Below, piece by piece: positions 1 to 11,600 of a DNA stretch of 64,000 nucleotides (the stretch's first letter is position 1; each line of letters begins with the position of its first letter). Origin of the DNA: Ovis canadensis (lineage: Eukaryota; Chordata; Mammalia; Artiodactyla; Bovidae); assembly GCF_042477335.2 (NCBI RefSeq), contig NC_091250.1, positions 132,219,384 through 132,283,383 of the forward strand, given 5' to 3'. Position numbers and translations under genes: made by a program. A model generated the notes under the pieces. The model ran no database searches. It saw only the letters and a list, made by a program, of their open reading frames with translations, and was not told the DNA's origin.

Positions 1-121
1 CGACTTATTGCTCAGTTTGTAGTTTACCTATATCCTTAGTGAACTTTGATGTATGATCCTTTGTCTCAAAACTGTATGGGATTGTGCCTTGGGCTTTTAA
101 CAGGCTCTCTCAAAGCTTCTG

Positions 122-3100
122 TCAGACCTCTCCACTATGACCCACCCTGACAGAATGTGGTCCACTGGAGAAGGGAATGGCAAACCACTTCAGTATTCTT
201 GCCTTGAGAACCCCATGAACAGTAGGAAAAGGCAAAATGACAGGATACTGAAAGAGGAACTCCCCAGGTCAGTAGGTGCCCAATATGCTACTGGAGATCA
301 GTGGAGAAATAACTCCAGAAAGAATGAAGGGATGGAGCCAAAGCAAAAACAATACCCAGCTGTGGATGTGACTGGTGATAGAAGCGAGGTCCGATGCTGT
401 AAACAGCAATATTGCATAGGAACCTGGAATGTCAGGTCCATGAAGCAAGGCAAATTGGAAGCGGTCAAACAAGAGACGGCAAGAGTGAACGTGAATATTC
501 TAGGAATCAGAGAACTAAAATGGACTGGAATGGGTGAATTTAACTCAGATGACCATTATATCTACTACTGCAGGCAGGAATCCCTCAGAAGAAACAGAAT
601 AGCCATCATGGTCAACAAAAGAGTCTGAAATGCAGTACTTGGATGCAATCTCAAAAATGACAGAATGATCTCTGATCATTTCCAAGGCAAACCATTCAAT
701 ATCACAGTTATCCAAGTCTATGCCCCAACCAGTAATGCTGAAGAAGCTGAAGCTGAATGGTTCTGTGAAGACCTACAAGACCTTTTAGAACTAACACCCA
801 AAAAAGATGTCCTTTTCATTACAGGGCACTGGAATGCAAAAGTAGGAAGTCAAGAAACACCTGGAATAACAGGCAAATTTGGCCTTAGAATGCGGAATGA
901 AGCAGGGCAAAGACTAATAGAGTTTTGCCAAGAAAATGCACTGGTCATAGAAAACACCCTCTTCCAACAACACAAGAGAAGACTCTACACATGGACATCA
1001 CCAGATGGTCAACATTGAAATCAGACTGATTATATTCTTTGCAGCCAAAGATGGAGAAGCTCCATATAGTCAACAAAAACAAGACCGGGAGCTGACTGTG
1101 GCTCAGATCATGAACTCCTTATTACCAAATTCAGACTCAAATTGAAGAAAGTAGGGAAAACCGCTAGACCATTCAGGTATGACCTAAATCAAATCCCTTA
1201 TGATTATACAGTGGAAGTGAGAAATAGATTTAAGGGCCTAGATCTGATAGATAGAGTGCCTGATGAACTATGGAATGAGGTTCGTGACATTGTACAGGAG
1301 ACAGGGATCAAGACCATCCCCATGGAAAAGAAATGCAAAAAAGCAAAATGGCTGTCCTGGGAGGACTTACAAATAGCTGTGAAAAGAAGAGAGGCAAAAA
1401 GCAAAGGAGAAAAGGAAAGATATAAGCATCTGAATGCAGAGTTCCAGAGAATAGCAAGAAGAGATAAGAAAGCCTTCTTCAGCGATCAATGCAAAGAAAT
1501 AGAGAAAAATAACAGAATGGGAAAGACTAGAGATCTCTTCAAGAAAATTAGAGATACCAAGGGAACATTTCATGCATAGATGGGCTCGATAAAGGACAGA
1601 AATGGTCTGGACCTAACAGAAGCAGAAGATAGAAGAGGTGGCAAGAATACACAGAAGAACTGTACAAAAAAGATCTTCACAATCCAGATAATCATGATGG
1701 TGTGATCATTAATCTAGAGCCAGACATCCTGGAATGTGAAGTCAAGTGGGCCTTAGAAAGCATCACTACGAACAAAGCTAGTGGAGGTGATGGAATTCCA
1801 GTTGAGCTGTTTCAAATCTTGAAAGATGATCCTGTGAAAGTGCTGCACTCAATATGCCAGCAAATTTGGAAAACTCAGCAGTGGCCACAGGACTGGAAAA
1901 GGTCAGTTTTCATTCCAATCCCAAAGAAAGGCAATGCCAAAGAATGCTCAAACTACCACACAATTGCACTCATCTCACATTCTAGTAAAGTAATGCTCAA
2001 AATCCTCCAAGCCAGGCTTCAGAGATACGTGAATCGTGAACTTCCTGATGTTCAAGCTGGTTTTAGAAAAGGCAGAGGAACGAGAGATCAAATTGCCGAC
2101 ATCCGCTGGATCATGGAAAAAGCAAGAGAGTTCCAGAAAAACATCTATCTCTGCTTTATTGACTATGCAAAAGCCTTTGACTGTGTGGATCACAATAAAC
2201 TGTGGAAAATTCTGAGATGGGAATACCAGACCACCTGACATGCTGACTATGAGATTTCTTGAGAAAATCTGTATGCAGGTCAGGAAGCAGCAGTTAGAAC
2301 TGGACATGGAACAACAGACTGGTTCCAAATAGGAAAAGGAGTACGTCAAGTCTGTATATTGTCACCTTGTTTATTTAACTTATATGCCGAGTACATCATG
2401 AGAAACGCTGGGCTGGAAGAAACACAAGCTGGAATCAAGATTGCCGGGAGAAATATCAATAACCTCAGATATGCAGATGACACCACCCTTATGGCAGAAA
2501 GTAAAGAGGAACCCAAAAGCCTCTTGATGAAAGTGAAAAAGAGTGAAAAAGTTGGCTTAAAGCTCAACATTCAGGAAAGGAAGATCATGGCATCTGGTCC
2601 CATCACTTCATGGGAAATAGATGGGGAAACAGTGGAAACAGTGGCAGACTTTATTTTGGGGGGCTCCAAAATCACTGCAGATGGTGACTGCAGCCATGAA
2701 ATTAAAAGACGCTTACTCCTTGGAAGAAAAGTTATGACCAACCTAGATAGTATATTCAAAAGCAGAGACATTACTTTGCCGACTAAGGTCCGTCTAGTCA
2801 AGGCTATGGTTTTTCCTGTGATCATGTATGGATGTGAGAGTTGGACTGTGAAGAAGGCTGAGTGCCGAAGAATTGATGCTTTTGAACTGTGGTGTTGGAG
2901 AAGACTCTTGAGAGTCCCTTGGACTGCAAGGAGATCCAACCAGTCCATTCTGAAGGAGATCAGCCCTGGGTGTTGTTCTTTGGAAGGAATGATGCTAAAG
3001 CTGAAGCTCTAGTACTTTGGCCACCTCATGCGAGGAGTTGACTCATTGGAAAAGACTCTGATGCTAGGAGAGATCGGGGGCAGGAGGAGAAGGGGACGAC

Positions 3101-3257
3101 CGAGGATGAGATGGCTGGATGACATCACGGACTCGATGGACGTGAGTCTGAGTGAACTCCGTGAGTTGGTGATGGACAAGGAGGCCTGGTGTGCTGCGAT
3201 TCATGGGGTCGCAAAGAGTCGGACACGACTGAGTGACTGATCTGAATTGAACTGAAC
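122..3257 (+). mobile_element. BovB (RTE-type) LINE, near-complete coding part, TSD-flanked
   Basis: A 3.1-kb non-LTR retrotransposon. The endonuclease part starts near 413 (translated GTWNVRSM). The reverse-transcriptase motifs include FIDYAKAFDCVDH near 2150 and YADD near 2470. The element ends in the typical GACTGA/ACTGAAC tail. A perfect 12-bp direct repeat, TCAAAGCTTCTG, lies at 110-121 and 3258-3269. The frame is broken by stops ending at 628, 1018, 1579, 2238 and 3012 and by a frame change between 1579 and 1702. It is therefore not active. Divergence from the family is low, so it is a fairly young insertion. Confidence 0.95.
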
Positions 3258-3299
3258 TCAAAGCTTCTGAGAGTTTGTCTCCTGAGTTATAATCTTCAC

Positions 3300-3425
3300 T
3301 TTATTTTTTTAATTAAAAATTTTTTTTAATTGAAGGATTATTGCTTTACAGAATTGTGTTGTTTTCTGTCAGACCTCAACATGAATCAGCCATAGGTATA
3401 CATATATCCCCTAGCATGAATAAAA
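3300..3425. mobile_element. L1-derived fragment
   Basis: The segment around TTATTGCTTTACAGAATTG with the ATACATATATCCC block matches an L1-associated sequence common in ruminants. A second example lies at 51,363. Confidence 0.5.
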
Positions 3426-3814
3426 TTCTTTTTTAACTTGCTAATTGAATTTTCACTGACACCTCTAACAGTATAATGGGCAAAGGTGGTGCTCCTGGAT
3501 TTATGTTACTGAGGACTGAGCCTGCCCTCCAGCTGGCAGTCCGTACCCTCTCAGCTTGCAGTGTTCCTGAAGCAAGCTGCCATGGTGGGAGGCCCAGGTG
3601 GCCAGCAGCCCAGGGAGGACTAAATCCTGCCAACATCACAGGAGTTTGGAGGCAAATCCCTGCCCCGTCCAGCTCTCAGGTGAGAGGCAGATGGTACTTG
3701 AAGGCAGGCTTTAGGAGACCAGAGAGTGAACGACCTCGTTAAGCTGTGCCCAGAGTCCTGACTGCAACAACTGTGACATCCTATGTGGTTGAGCCACCGT
3801 GTAATTGGCAACAG

Positions 3815-4250
3815 ACAAGTGTATTTGTTTGCTGGGGCTGCTATAACAAAGCCCCACAGACTGGGAGGCTCCAACCGCGGGACTGTATCTTCTCACTGTC
3901 CTGGAGGAGGCTGAACTCCAAGGTGTGAGCAGGCTAGTTCCTTCGAGGCCTCTCTCCTCGCTGTGTAGACGGCCGTCTTCTCCCTGCGTCCTCTCGTGTT
4001 TTTCCTTCTATGCGTGCTGCTGTTGTTTAGCCGCTGAGTCCTGTCCAACTCTTTTGAGACCTCACGGACCGTAGCCCAGCAGACTCCTCTGTCCATGGGA
4101 TTTTAAGTACTGGGGTGGGGTGCCATCGCCTTCCCCGCATTTTATCTTACTCACACCATTAAAGACACTTTCTCCAGCTACAGTCACATTCTGAGGTGCT
4201 GGGGTTAGGACACAATGTGTGAATTTCCTGGGGACACAACTCAGCCTCTG
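3815..4250. repeat. Ancient mammalian interspersed repeat, split by a SINE
   Basis: The phrases TTTGCTGGGGCTGCTATAAC at the start and GTCACATTCTGAGGTGCTGG at the end belong to a repeat common to many mammals. The Bov SINE at about 4,012-4,137 interrupts it. I am not sure of the family name. Confidence 0.5.
4012..4137 (-). mobile_element. Bov-tA/Bov-A SINE fragment
   Basis: Contains a degenerate form of the TGCTCAGTCGTGTCCAACTC core and TCCTCTGTCCATGGGATT. Confidence 0.8.
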
Positions 4251-4254
4251 CAGA

Positions 4255-4440
4255 GGCTTCCCTGCTGGTCCAGTGGCCTTCACCTTCCAATGCAGGGGGT
4301 GTGGGTTTGACCCCTGGTCTGGGAACTAAGATCCCACCTGCCTCATGGCCAAAAACCAGAACATAAACAACAGAACCAATACTGTATTAACAAATTGAGT
4401 AAAGACATTAAAGCTGGTCCACATCCAAAAAAAAAAAAAC
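4255..4440 (+). mobile_element. CHR-type tRNA SINE with A-rich tail
   Basis: Starts GCTTCCCTGCTGGTCCAGTG, has the GGGAACTAAGATCCCAC block and ends in a 13-A run near 4,427. Confidence 0.8.
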
Positions 4441-4631
4441 AAAAACACAACACTCATCTGCCGAGAATTTACTATAATCCTGATAAGAAATCTTACTGGA
4501 AAGCCTGTCAAAAGGAACTCTTAGATGGCAGATTTTTTTTTTTTTAATCGGGGGAAAGTCTGGCATAGTCCCAGAGTAATCAAAGATGATGCAGCTGGGG
4601 AGGCAATTTGGCCTGTTGTTGCCAAAGCCTG

Positions 4632-5028
4632 AGAGCTGGACCAGAAAGAAGGCTGAGAGCTGAAGAACTGATGCTTTGAACTGTGGTGTTGGAGAAGACT
4701 CTTGAGAGTCCCTTGGACTGCAAGGAGATCGAACCAGTCCATCCTCAAGGAAATCAGTCCTGGGTGTTCATTGGAAGGACTGATGCCGAAGCTGAACCTC
4801 CAATACTCTGGCCACCTGACGTGAAGGGCTGACTCACTGGAAAAGACCCTGATGCTGGGGAAGATTGAGGGCAGGAGGAGAAGGGGGCAACAGAGGACGA
4901 GGTGGCTGGATGGCATCACTGACTCAATGGACACGAATTGCAGCAAACTGGGAGAGAGTGAAGGACTGGGAGGCCTGGCGTGCCACAGTGCGTGGGGTCG
5001 CAAAAAGTTGGACACGACTTAGCAACTG
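4632..5028 (+). mobile_element. BovB LINE 3' fragment
   Basis: Homologous to roughly 2,860-3,230 of the larger copy, but more diverged. Confidence 0.9.
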
Positions 5029-5280
5029 AAAAGCAATTCCAAAGCCTTAAGATGGACAATGCCTCTGAACAGCAAATATACTCCAAGTACTTTATCCTCA
5101 AAAGAGAATCACGGTGTGTCAGGATGGTCGCTTATTACAGCAACATTTAGGACAAAAAGAAAAAGAAGCAAATGCGGGACAGAAAGAGATTGGCTAACTG
5201 AAGCACAGCATATCCATATGACAAAACTGCAGTTGCCCAGGTCTTGTTTTAGAAGCGCGTTCCTGGCACAGGAGGGTGTG

Positions 5281-5362
5281 CAGTGCACCAGCAGGCTGCA
5301 CTCCTGTGCAGAGCGTGACCCCAGTGCACCAGCAGGCTGCACTCCTGTGCAGAGCGTGACCC
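5281..5362. repeat. 41-bp perfect tandem duplication
   Basis: 5281-5321 and 5322-5362 are identical. Confidence 0.95.
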
Positions 5363-5390
5363 CCCCGCAACCCTTTTCAAAGAAAGGCAA

Positions 5391-5410
5391 CACACACACA
5401 CACACACACA
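5391..5410. repeat. (CA)10 microsatellite
   Basis: Ten CA units just before a CHR SINE. Confidence 0.98.
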
Positions 5411-5424
5411 GAGACCTGGCCGGA

Positions 5425-5578
5425 GACTTCCCTGGTGGCCCAGTGGCTACGCTCGGTGCTCCCGGTATAGGGAGCCCGGGCTCAGTCCGTGGCCAGGAAA
5501 TTAGATGCCACGACTGAAGGTTCTGCGTGCCGCAACGAACGACCAGTCAGCCAAATAAATAATTCAAAAAAAAAAAAA
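5425..5578 (+). mobile_element. CHR-type SINE
   Basis: ACTTCCCTGGTGGCCCAGTG start, AGATGCCACGACTGAAGG-type body and an A-run tail. Confidence 0.8.
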
Positions 5579-6365
5579 GGGGAGCGAGCTGGTCACCAGG
5601 TCTGTGACAGGGACTCCAAGCGTGGCAGTCACAGGAGATTTCTATCTTAATTCAGGTGGATTTCTGTAGTTTTCAAATCTTTAGCAACGAGTGTGTACTA
5701 TTCAGGGGGAAAAACCATGTAAACGAGGTGGTTTGGGTGGAGAACTGAAAACGGAAGGGCACCAACACGCTTGTGACCGATTCTGCCCCGGGGGGAAAAT
5801 GAGATAAGTAAACAAGCCCAACACTTCCCCACAAATGGGGCACACTCCAGCTGGGAGGATGGCACCCACCAGAATTCCAAAACCAGGTAGCAGCTCACTG
5901 TGGGTGGGGCCTTGGGCCAGAAAAGGAAACCTTGAAGCAGAGTCAGGACTGTGGGGCTGAGCGGACTGGCAGCTCCTGACGGCGCCTTGGTGGTCCCCCG
6001 CCCACCTGCCCCCAAGCCAGGGGATCCTCTCCCACTGGAGAGTCCTATTGCCACGTATCTTCATTCTGTGTAAACGCACACACTGCAAAAGCCACAGACG
6101 TGGTCACTGCTGTTCCGAACAATCAGCGCATGTTTAAGCTAGCTGCCGGGCGCACCACTCATTACTCTTCATCCCTGCTTGCATCTCGGGTCTCCATCGC
6201 AGGCTCCTTTTCCTCCTTGTGCTCAGTTGCTCACCTGTGTCTGACTCTTGACAACCCCATGAAAGTGTGCTGTGTCATGCTGTGCAGTTCCAGTCTCCCG
6301 CCAAAACGGTCAAGCTTTGCAAGTTCTCCCCTTGAACGCGGTAAGCACAGTTGTCTAAGCGTCTT

Positions 6366-6545
6366 GGACTTCCCTGGTGGCGCGGTGGATAAGAACCCGC
6401 CTGCCAGTGCAGGGGACGGGGGTTCTAGCCGAAGGATCTAGAGCCTGTGCTCCCTGGCAATGAGAAGCCCTCCTCTCGCTGCAACTAGAGAAAAGCTTGG
6501 GCAAAGCAACAAAGACCCAGAGCAGCCATAAATAATTTTTTAAAA
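6366..6545 (+). mobile_element. CHR-type SINE
   Basis: GACTTCCCTGGTGGCGCGGT start and a GCAACTAGAGAAAAGC body. Confidence 0.8.
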
Positions 6546-6571
6546 ATTTCTTAAGAGTCTGTGTCTCATAT

Positions 6572-6703
6572 CGGAGAAGGCAATGGCACCCCACTCCAGT
6601 GTTCTTGCCTGGAGAATCCCAGGGACGGGGAGCCTGGTGGGCTGCCGTCTGTGGGGTCGCACAGAGGGGGACACGACTAGAGTGACTTAGCAGCAGCAGC
6701 GGC
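6572..6703 (+). mobile_element. Bov-A2 SINE unit with trinucleotide tail
   Basis: GGAGAAGGCAATGGCACCCC core and an AGCAGCAGCGGCGGCGG tail. Confidence 0.85.
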
Positions 6704-7461
6704 GGCGGTGTCTCGTAGCTTGCCATCATCCAGAGCCTCCAGGGGAACGTTTCTCGTCCGTAATGTCTGCCGCGTTCATTCTTTCGCCTCACCCCATGTG
6801 CGTGCCGTCTTTGGTTACACCCTGGACGTTGTGTCTGAAAACCGTGACAGAAGTGATTTGCAGCTTAGGGTGCCCTCTTCCTCCAGGCAAGATTTCTATT
6901 TGCCATGCTCGTCCCCTTGGGGCATTAGAAGCCCTTGGCCATCTTGATCCACGCTCCGCTTTTGGAGTCCTCTGGACCACCCATTTTAGCAAGCTGGGTT
7001 ACTTCCAGGTCACCCTTATCCTTGAGGGCTGGGCCCTGAGGTGGAGTGTGAACTGACTGGGACCCCAATCTCGGCATGCCCTGGACCAGATTTTTGTTCT
7101 CCTAGCCCCGAGATTAGCTCAGCCTTTCAGGAGTCTCAGGGCTCCCAACCTCCCGCACAGGAGCAGCCCTGGTATCGGGCTCATCTCCCTAGGTCCCGCC
7201 TTGCCCTGGCTCTCAGTTGCTCACTCTCGACACGTATTCACCAGGAGGGTAGTCCACCCTTGCTGTGCAGGGAGGTTCCTCCTACAAATATGAAGTAGGG
7301 TGCTACTGAGGGTGGCCATCTTCCTGTTACCCTGCATCTTATGAGTGCCTCTGGAGTAAACCCCCCTATCTATCTAGCAGAGATGCTATCTCTGGGTGAT
7401 AAATGTACTTTATGATGCTGAAGAATTGACTGATTTATAGTTTACCCTTGAAAAACCATAG

Positions 7462-7795
7462 GGCTTCCCTGGTAGCTGGCTGGTGAAGAATCCACCTGCA
7501 ATGCAGGAGATCCCAGGCTGATTCCTGGGTCAGGAAGGTCTCCTGGAGAAGGGCTACGCTACCCACTCCAGTATTCTTAGGCTTCCCTGGTGGCTCAGCT
7601 GGTAAAGAATCCGCCTGCAATGTGGGAGACCTGGGTTCAATCCCTGGGTTGGGAAGATCCCCTGGAGAAGGGAATGGCTACCCACTCCAGTGTTCTGGCC
7701 TGGAGAAATTCCATGGACTATATGGTCCACGGGGTCGCAAAGAGTTGAAGACGACTGAGCGAGCGGCTGAACTGAACTGAACTGAGCAACTTTCA
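7462..7795 (+). mobile_element. Two tandem Bov-tA SINEs
   Basis: A truncated copy (to about 7,577) runs directly into a complete one that begins GGCTTCCCTGGTGGCTCAGC and ends with a GAACTGAACTGAACTGA tail. Confidence 0.88.
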
Positions 7796-8035
7796 CTTGA
7801 AAAAACGTGGGTTTGAAATGCATATGTCCACTTATATGTGGACTTTTCTCAATAAATACCATAGATCAGAGGACTGACTATAAAATTATATGCAGATTTT
7901 CAACCCCACCCAGTGTTGTGAAAAGGTCAACTCCATTTTATCAACTGTAAAAAAGTGGGTTGAATTTGGTCAAATGCCTTTATGAAAATTACCTATTTTT
8001 CCTTTGGATCTATTAACATGGTTTATTATGTTACT

Positions 8036-8290
8036 CGGAGAAGGCAATGGCAACCCACTCCAGTTCTCTTGCCTGGAGAATCCCATGGACAGAGGAGCCT
8101 GGTGGGCTGCAGTCCATGGGGTCGCTAAGAGTCAGATACGACTGTCTTCACTTTCACTTTAACGCATTGGAGAAGGAAATGGCAACCCACTCGTGTTCTT
8201 GCCTGGAGAATCCCAGGGGCAGCGGAGCCTGGTGGGCTGCTGTCTATGGGGTCGCACAGGGTCGGACACGACTGAAGTGACTTGGCAGCA
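8036..8290 (+). mobile_element. Bov-A2 dimeric SINE
   Basis: Two GGAGAAGG-type units (8,036 and about 8,169), joined by a TTCACTTTCACTTT linker. Confidence 0.9.
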
Positions 8291-8440
8291 TTATTTACTG
8301 GATGTCCTGATACTGAATCATCCATCTTATTAAAATAAACCCAGCATTTTGATGCGGTACTGTATAATGTGCTGCTGGATTCTGTTTGATAATATTTTAA
8401 GGCTAATAAATATTCTGTTCGATAATATTTTAAGGATAAT

Positions 8441-8653
8441 GTGCTTAGTTGCTCAGTCGTGTCCAACTCTTTGTGACGCCATGGACTGTATGCAGCCTGC
8501 CAGGCTCCTCTGTCCATGGGGATTCTCCAGACAAGAATACTGGAATGGGTTGCCATGCCCTCCTCCAGGGGATCTTCCCAACCCAAGGATCAAACTAAGG
8601 TCTCCTGCACTTCAGGCGGATTCTTTACCGTCTGACCACCAGGGAAGCCCCTT
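8441..8653 (-). mobile_element. Bov-tA SINE
   Basis: Runs from TTAGTTGCTCAGTCGTGTCC to ACCACCAGGGAAGCCCC. Confidence 0.93.
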
Positions 8654-10262
8654 AAGGATAAGATTCTGGTAATATTTTAATGACATTGTATTAATAAAAG
8701 ACATTGGTATAGACTTTTTATATCAGGTCTTTGGTAAGATTTGCGTGTCAATTTATACTTGCTTTATAAGAAGGAGTGGGAAGTTTTCTTCTTTTTCTAT
8801 GTAATCTCTGGAACATTTAAATGCCACTGAAATTTATCTGCTCCTCAAAGGTTTGCTAACATTCCCTGTCAGATCGTCTGAATCTGGTGATTTTCTGAAG
8901 GGTGGCACTTTGGCAGCTTCATTTCTCACCCTGAACTTGGTCTAGATCTTCTTTTCTACTTATGGTTGGTTTTGGTGAATCATGTTTTCCTTAAGTGCGT
9001 TTCATCCAGGTTTTGTGTTCACTTTCATAGATCTGTACATGGTATTCTGTATCTTTTATTACCTCTCTCACCCCTCTTGTAACTTTGTGTATTTCTATTT
9101 TCCCCTTTTATTTTTCTTGATTAGGTTAGATATTGATTTATTTTATTTTTTTAGAACAAATATTTTATCATTTAAGCTGTAGTTTTTCTCTTTTATAGCT
9201 ATTACTTTCTTTTTTTCTGCTTTTCCTGAATGTATTTTTCAATCCTTTCGAGTGACAGGCCAAATTCATCTATTTGGGGGCACTTAGTTTTGCTGATATT
9301 AAAAGCTGCACATCTCCTCCTGGAGCACTGGACTTGAGGTTTATCGCATACATCCGGTGCGTGAGTTCTGTTCTCGTCTCTCGAGGTTCTGCAGCTTTGC
9401 ACTGCGTCACCTCCTCAGCCCAGGAGGGCTCCCTGGAGGTTGGCAGCCAGGGCCTCCTGTTTTCCGATTTTGTTGTTAATTTGTAGGCTTGTTGCACCTG
9501 TAATCACATACTCTGCTATACCTCCATCTTTTCAAATTTTTGTTAGGATTTCCTTTCCCCCCTTTTTTAATGAGTATTTTCCAGACCAAGTCCCTGCTGT
9601 TTGGTTCAACTCTCCGAGGTCTGGACCTTGGATCCCACACGGCAGGTAGCAAGAGCTTCCCAGGGAGCCAGAGGACAGTGAGGGTGACTGACCGCAAACC
9701 CAGGGCCACTGGCAGGGTCACTGGACCCACCTCCTCCCCCAGTCAGCTCTCCCCGTCACCTGGCGCTCTGGCCCCGGGAGGCCCTGCCAGGGCGGCACAT
9801 ACCAGGCCACCCCCCTGCCCAGGTCCAGCACAAGCGGCTCTAGGGACCCAGCCCCGGAGACTCACAGACACGTTTCCAGCGTGACAGCCACGCCCCGACC
9901 TCAGGGTCCTGAAAACACCCTCTTTCCAGGGGCCGACAGGAGGGCCCTGAGACGCCCCACGTGTGGTGGGCAGCAGGATCTCAGCAGGGCGCGCAGGAGC
10001 TAGGGGCACGGATGCAAACGGCCAAGACCTGCTGCCCATGCTGACGCCCACCCGCCCACACCCAGAGGAGCTCGGGGGGCAGGGCGGCCCTTGGGTGGGT
10101 GAGGAGCAGCAGGGCCCATCCAGGCCTCTCCTCCCCTCTGTGGGGACATGCCAGGGCCTTCTGGGTGTCCCACGTCCTCAAGTGGCCTTTTGTTCAATCC
10201 AGCCTTAGTGAAACGCCGGTTCAGGCATAAACGTAGAAAGCGGGACAGACTGCTGAGTCCTT

Positions 10263-10390
10263 GTGAGGTGAGTCCCGCACGTTTATTGCAGGTTGCCGGC
10301 GGGACAGGGCCCCAGCACGTGCTCCCGTGAGGTGAGTCCCACACGTTTATGGCAGGTTGCCGGTGGGACAGGGCCCCAGCACGTGCTCCC
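10263..10390. repeat. 64-bp tandem duplication over the GRK4 3' UTR
   Basis: Copy 1 is 10263-10326 and copy 2 is 10327-10390. They differ at three positions only. One of the differences changes the poly(A) hexamer. Confidence 0.93.
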
Positions 10391-10416
10391 GTGTGGTCTG
10401 GCCACGCAGCGCTTGC
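10265..10416 (-). other. GRK4: GRK4 3' UTR (approximate end)
   Basis: From the TGA at 10417 the transcript probably runs to about 10,265, some 15-20 nt past an AATAAA at 10282-10287. The UTR is short and consists almost entirely of a 64-bp direct duplication. The exact cleavage point is an inference. Confidence 0.6.
10282..10287 (-). terminator. GRK4 poly(A) signal AATAAA
   Basis: AATAAA is present on the minus strand 130 nt after the stop codon. The paralogous position in the second copy of the duplication (10346-10351) reads CATAAA, a weaker variant. Confidence 0.65.
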
Positions 10417-10470
10417 TCACCGTCTGGAGGACACCAGCTTCTTCTTGCTGGAGCCAGTGTTGAAGCAGCC
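10417..10470 (-). CDS. GRK4: GRK4 coding exon 16, C-terminus and stop (residues 567-583)
   Basis: After a TGTTGCAG acceptor, 54 nt encode GCFNTGSSKKKLVSSRR and a TGA stop at 10417-10419. Length and position match the human last exon (17 residues), and Gly-Cys at the start is shared. The rest differs strongly: it is basic (KKK, RR) where human is acidic and ends in Cys. The cysteine just after the amphipathic helix is a plausible palmitoylation site. Confidence 0.88.
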   Translation of the reverse strand, partial: GCFNTGSSKKKLVSSRR

Positions 10471-10539
10471 CTGCAACACAAGCAGAAGGCCGGTCAGGCC
10501 CCTTCCCGTGTGAGGGGCTCGCCTGCCTCGTGTGTGCGT

Positions 10540-10732
10540 GCGTGTGCAGGCGTGTTCGACTCTGTGACCCATGGGCTGCAGCCCACCATCCCCCTCTGTC
10601 CATGGGATTCTCAAGGCAAAAATACCGGAGTGGGTTGCCATTTCCTTCTCTGGGGGTTCTTCCCGACCCAGGGATGGAACCTGGTCTCCTGCACTGCAGG
10701 AGTCTTTACCACTGAGCCCCCAGGGAAGACTT
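10540..10732 (-). mobile_element. Bov-tA SINE in GRK4 intron 15
   Basis: Starts within TTCGACTCTGTGACCC and ends GAGCCCCCAGGGAAGAC. It is in sense orientation to GRK4, about 70 nt from the exon 16 acceptor. Confidence 0.9.
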
Positions 10733-11560
10733 AAGTGCACAGAAAACTCCATGGGGAGGAAGTGCTGCTTCCAGGCAAGCAAAACCCTTAACCGTCCCCT
10801 CCCACTTGCTTCATGTGGTGCAGGACGCTCCATTCGGCAGAGATGGGCGCTGGTGCGTCCCGCTCCCCCGACTCACATGGCTCGCCCCATCCCACACCCA
10901 CCGCCCACTGAGCTGCTCTGAGCAGGCGGGGTGGACGGCTTCTTCCTGTATGACTGTGTGGAGGGTCCCCCGCACGGTATGTGAGACCCCACAGCGTGGA
11001 CTCAGCGACGACTCCCACTGAGACACCCAGAGGAGCGCGGGTTAATTGCTACCCAGCCCCCCGTTCTGAGAGGAGACCTGGCCACATTCTCTGGGTTTAT
11101 ACTGAGACACGATGGATGAGATGTTTAGTGGATGACCGAGGCAAAATCCCTCTGGAGCGGACAGGGTATACGGCAGGATGATCCACGGTCCAAGGAGACT
11201 TGGAAGCCACTCCTGAGTTTAATGCTACCACAGAAAGCCTCTCCAAACACTCTTCCACATTCAAAGGCGAATCAGCTTCCCCATGTCCGCGGGTGAACGA
11301 CACAACAGCTCTGAGAATCAGAACACCACCAGGCAGAGACTGAAAGGGCTTTCGTTCTTTTACGCTGGCTCTTCGGAATGCTTCACGAGCCTAGTGTGAG
11401 ACGCATTGCCATGGACAGCGGGGTCTCTTTCCGAGTGCTGGAGCCATTTCTTCTTTTGCCATCAGGACAGAGTTCATACCAAGAGCAAACATCTCCGGGC
11501 GGGCTCTTCTCGCCGCTCACACACACCGCCTGGGCAGCTTGCACACCGTGTGCATCCCCT

Positions 11561-11600
11561 CACACAACAGGCGCTGCAATCACACAACAGGCGCTGCAGA
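11561..11600. repeat. 20-bp tandem duplication
   Basis: CACACAACAGGCGCTGCA occurs twice, 20 bp apart. Confidence 0.95.

Larger units (their letters stand above)
7960..9290 (-). mobile_element. Old L1 LINE fragment, interrupted by two SINEs
   Basis: AT-rich sequence that matches antisense L1 ORF2, including GGATTCTGTTTGATAATATT and GGTATAGACTTTTTATATCA. The Bov SINEs at 8,036 and 8,441 split it. Confidence 0.6.
3270..10262. other. Intergenic region downstream of GRK4
   Basis: No exon was recognised on either strand. The part at 3,430-3,780 and most of 5,580-6,200, 6,720-7,440 and 9,300-10,260 is unique-looking sequence with no assigned function. The rest is interspersed repeats listed separately. 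In other mammals HTT lies further along in this direction; no HTT exon is seen. Confidence 0.75.

Noticed and set aside
1-10262. Search for HTT exons, which follow GRK4 in other mammals
   Set aside because: No HTT exon 1 CAG/CCG region or other HTT-like exon is seen. The gene must start beyond the left edge.
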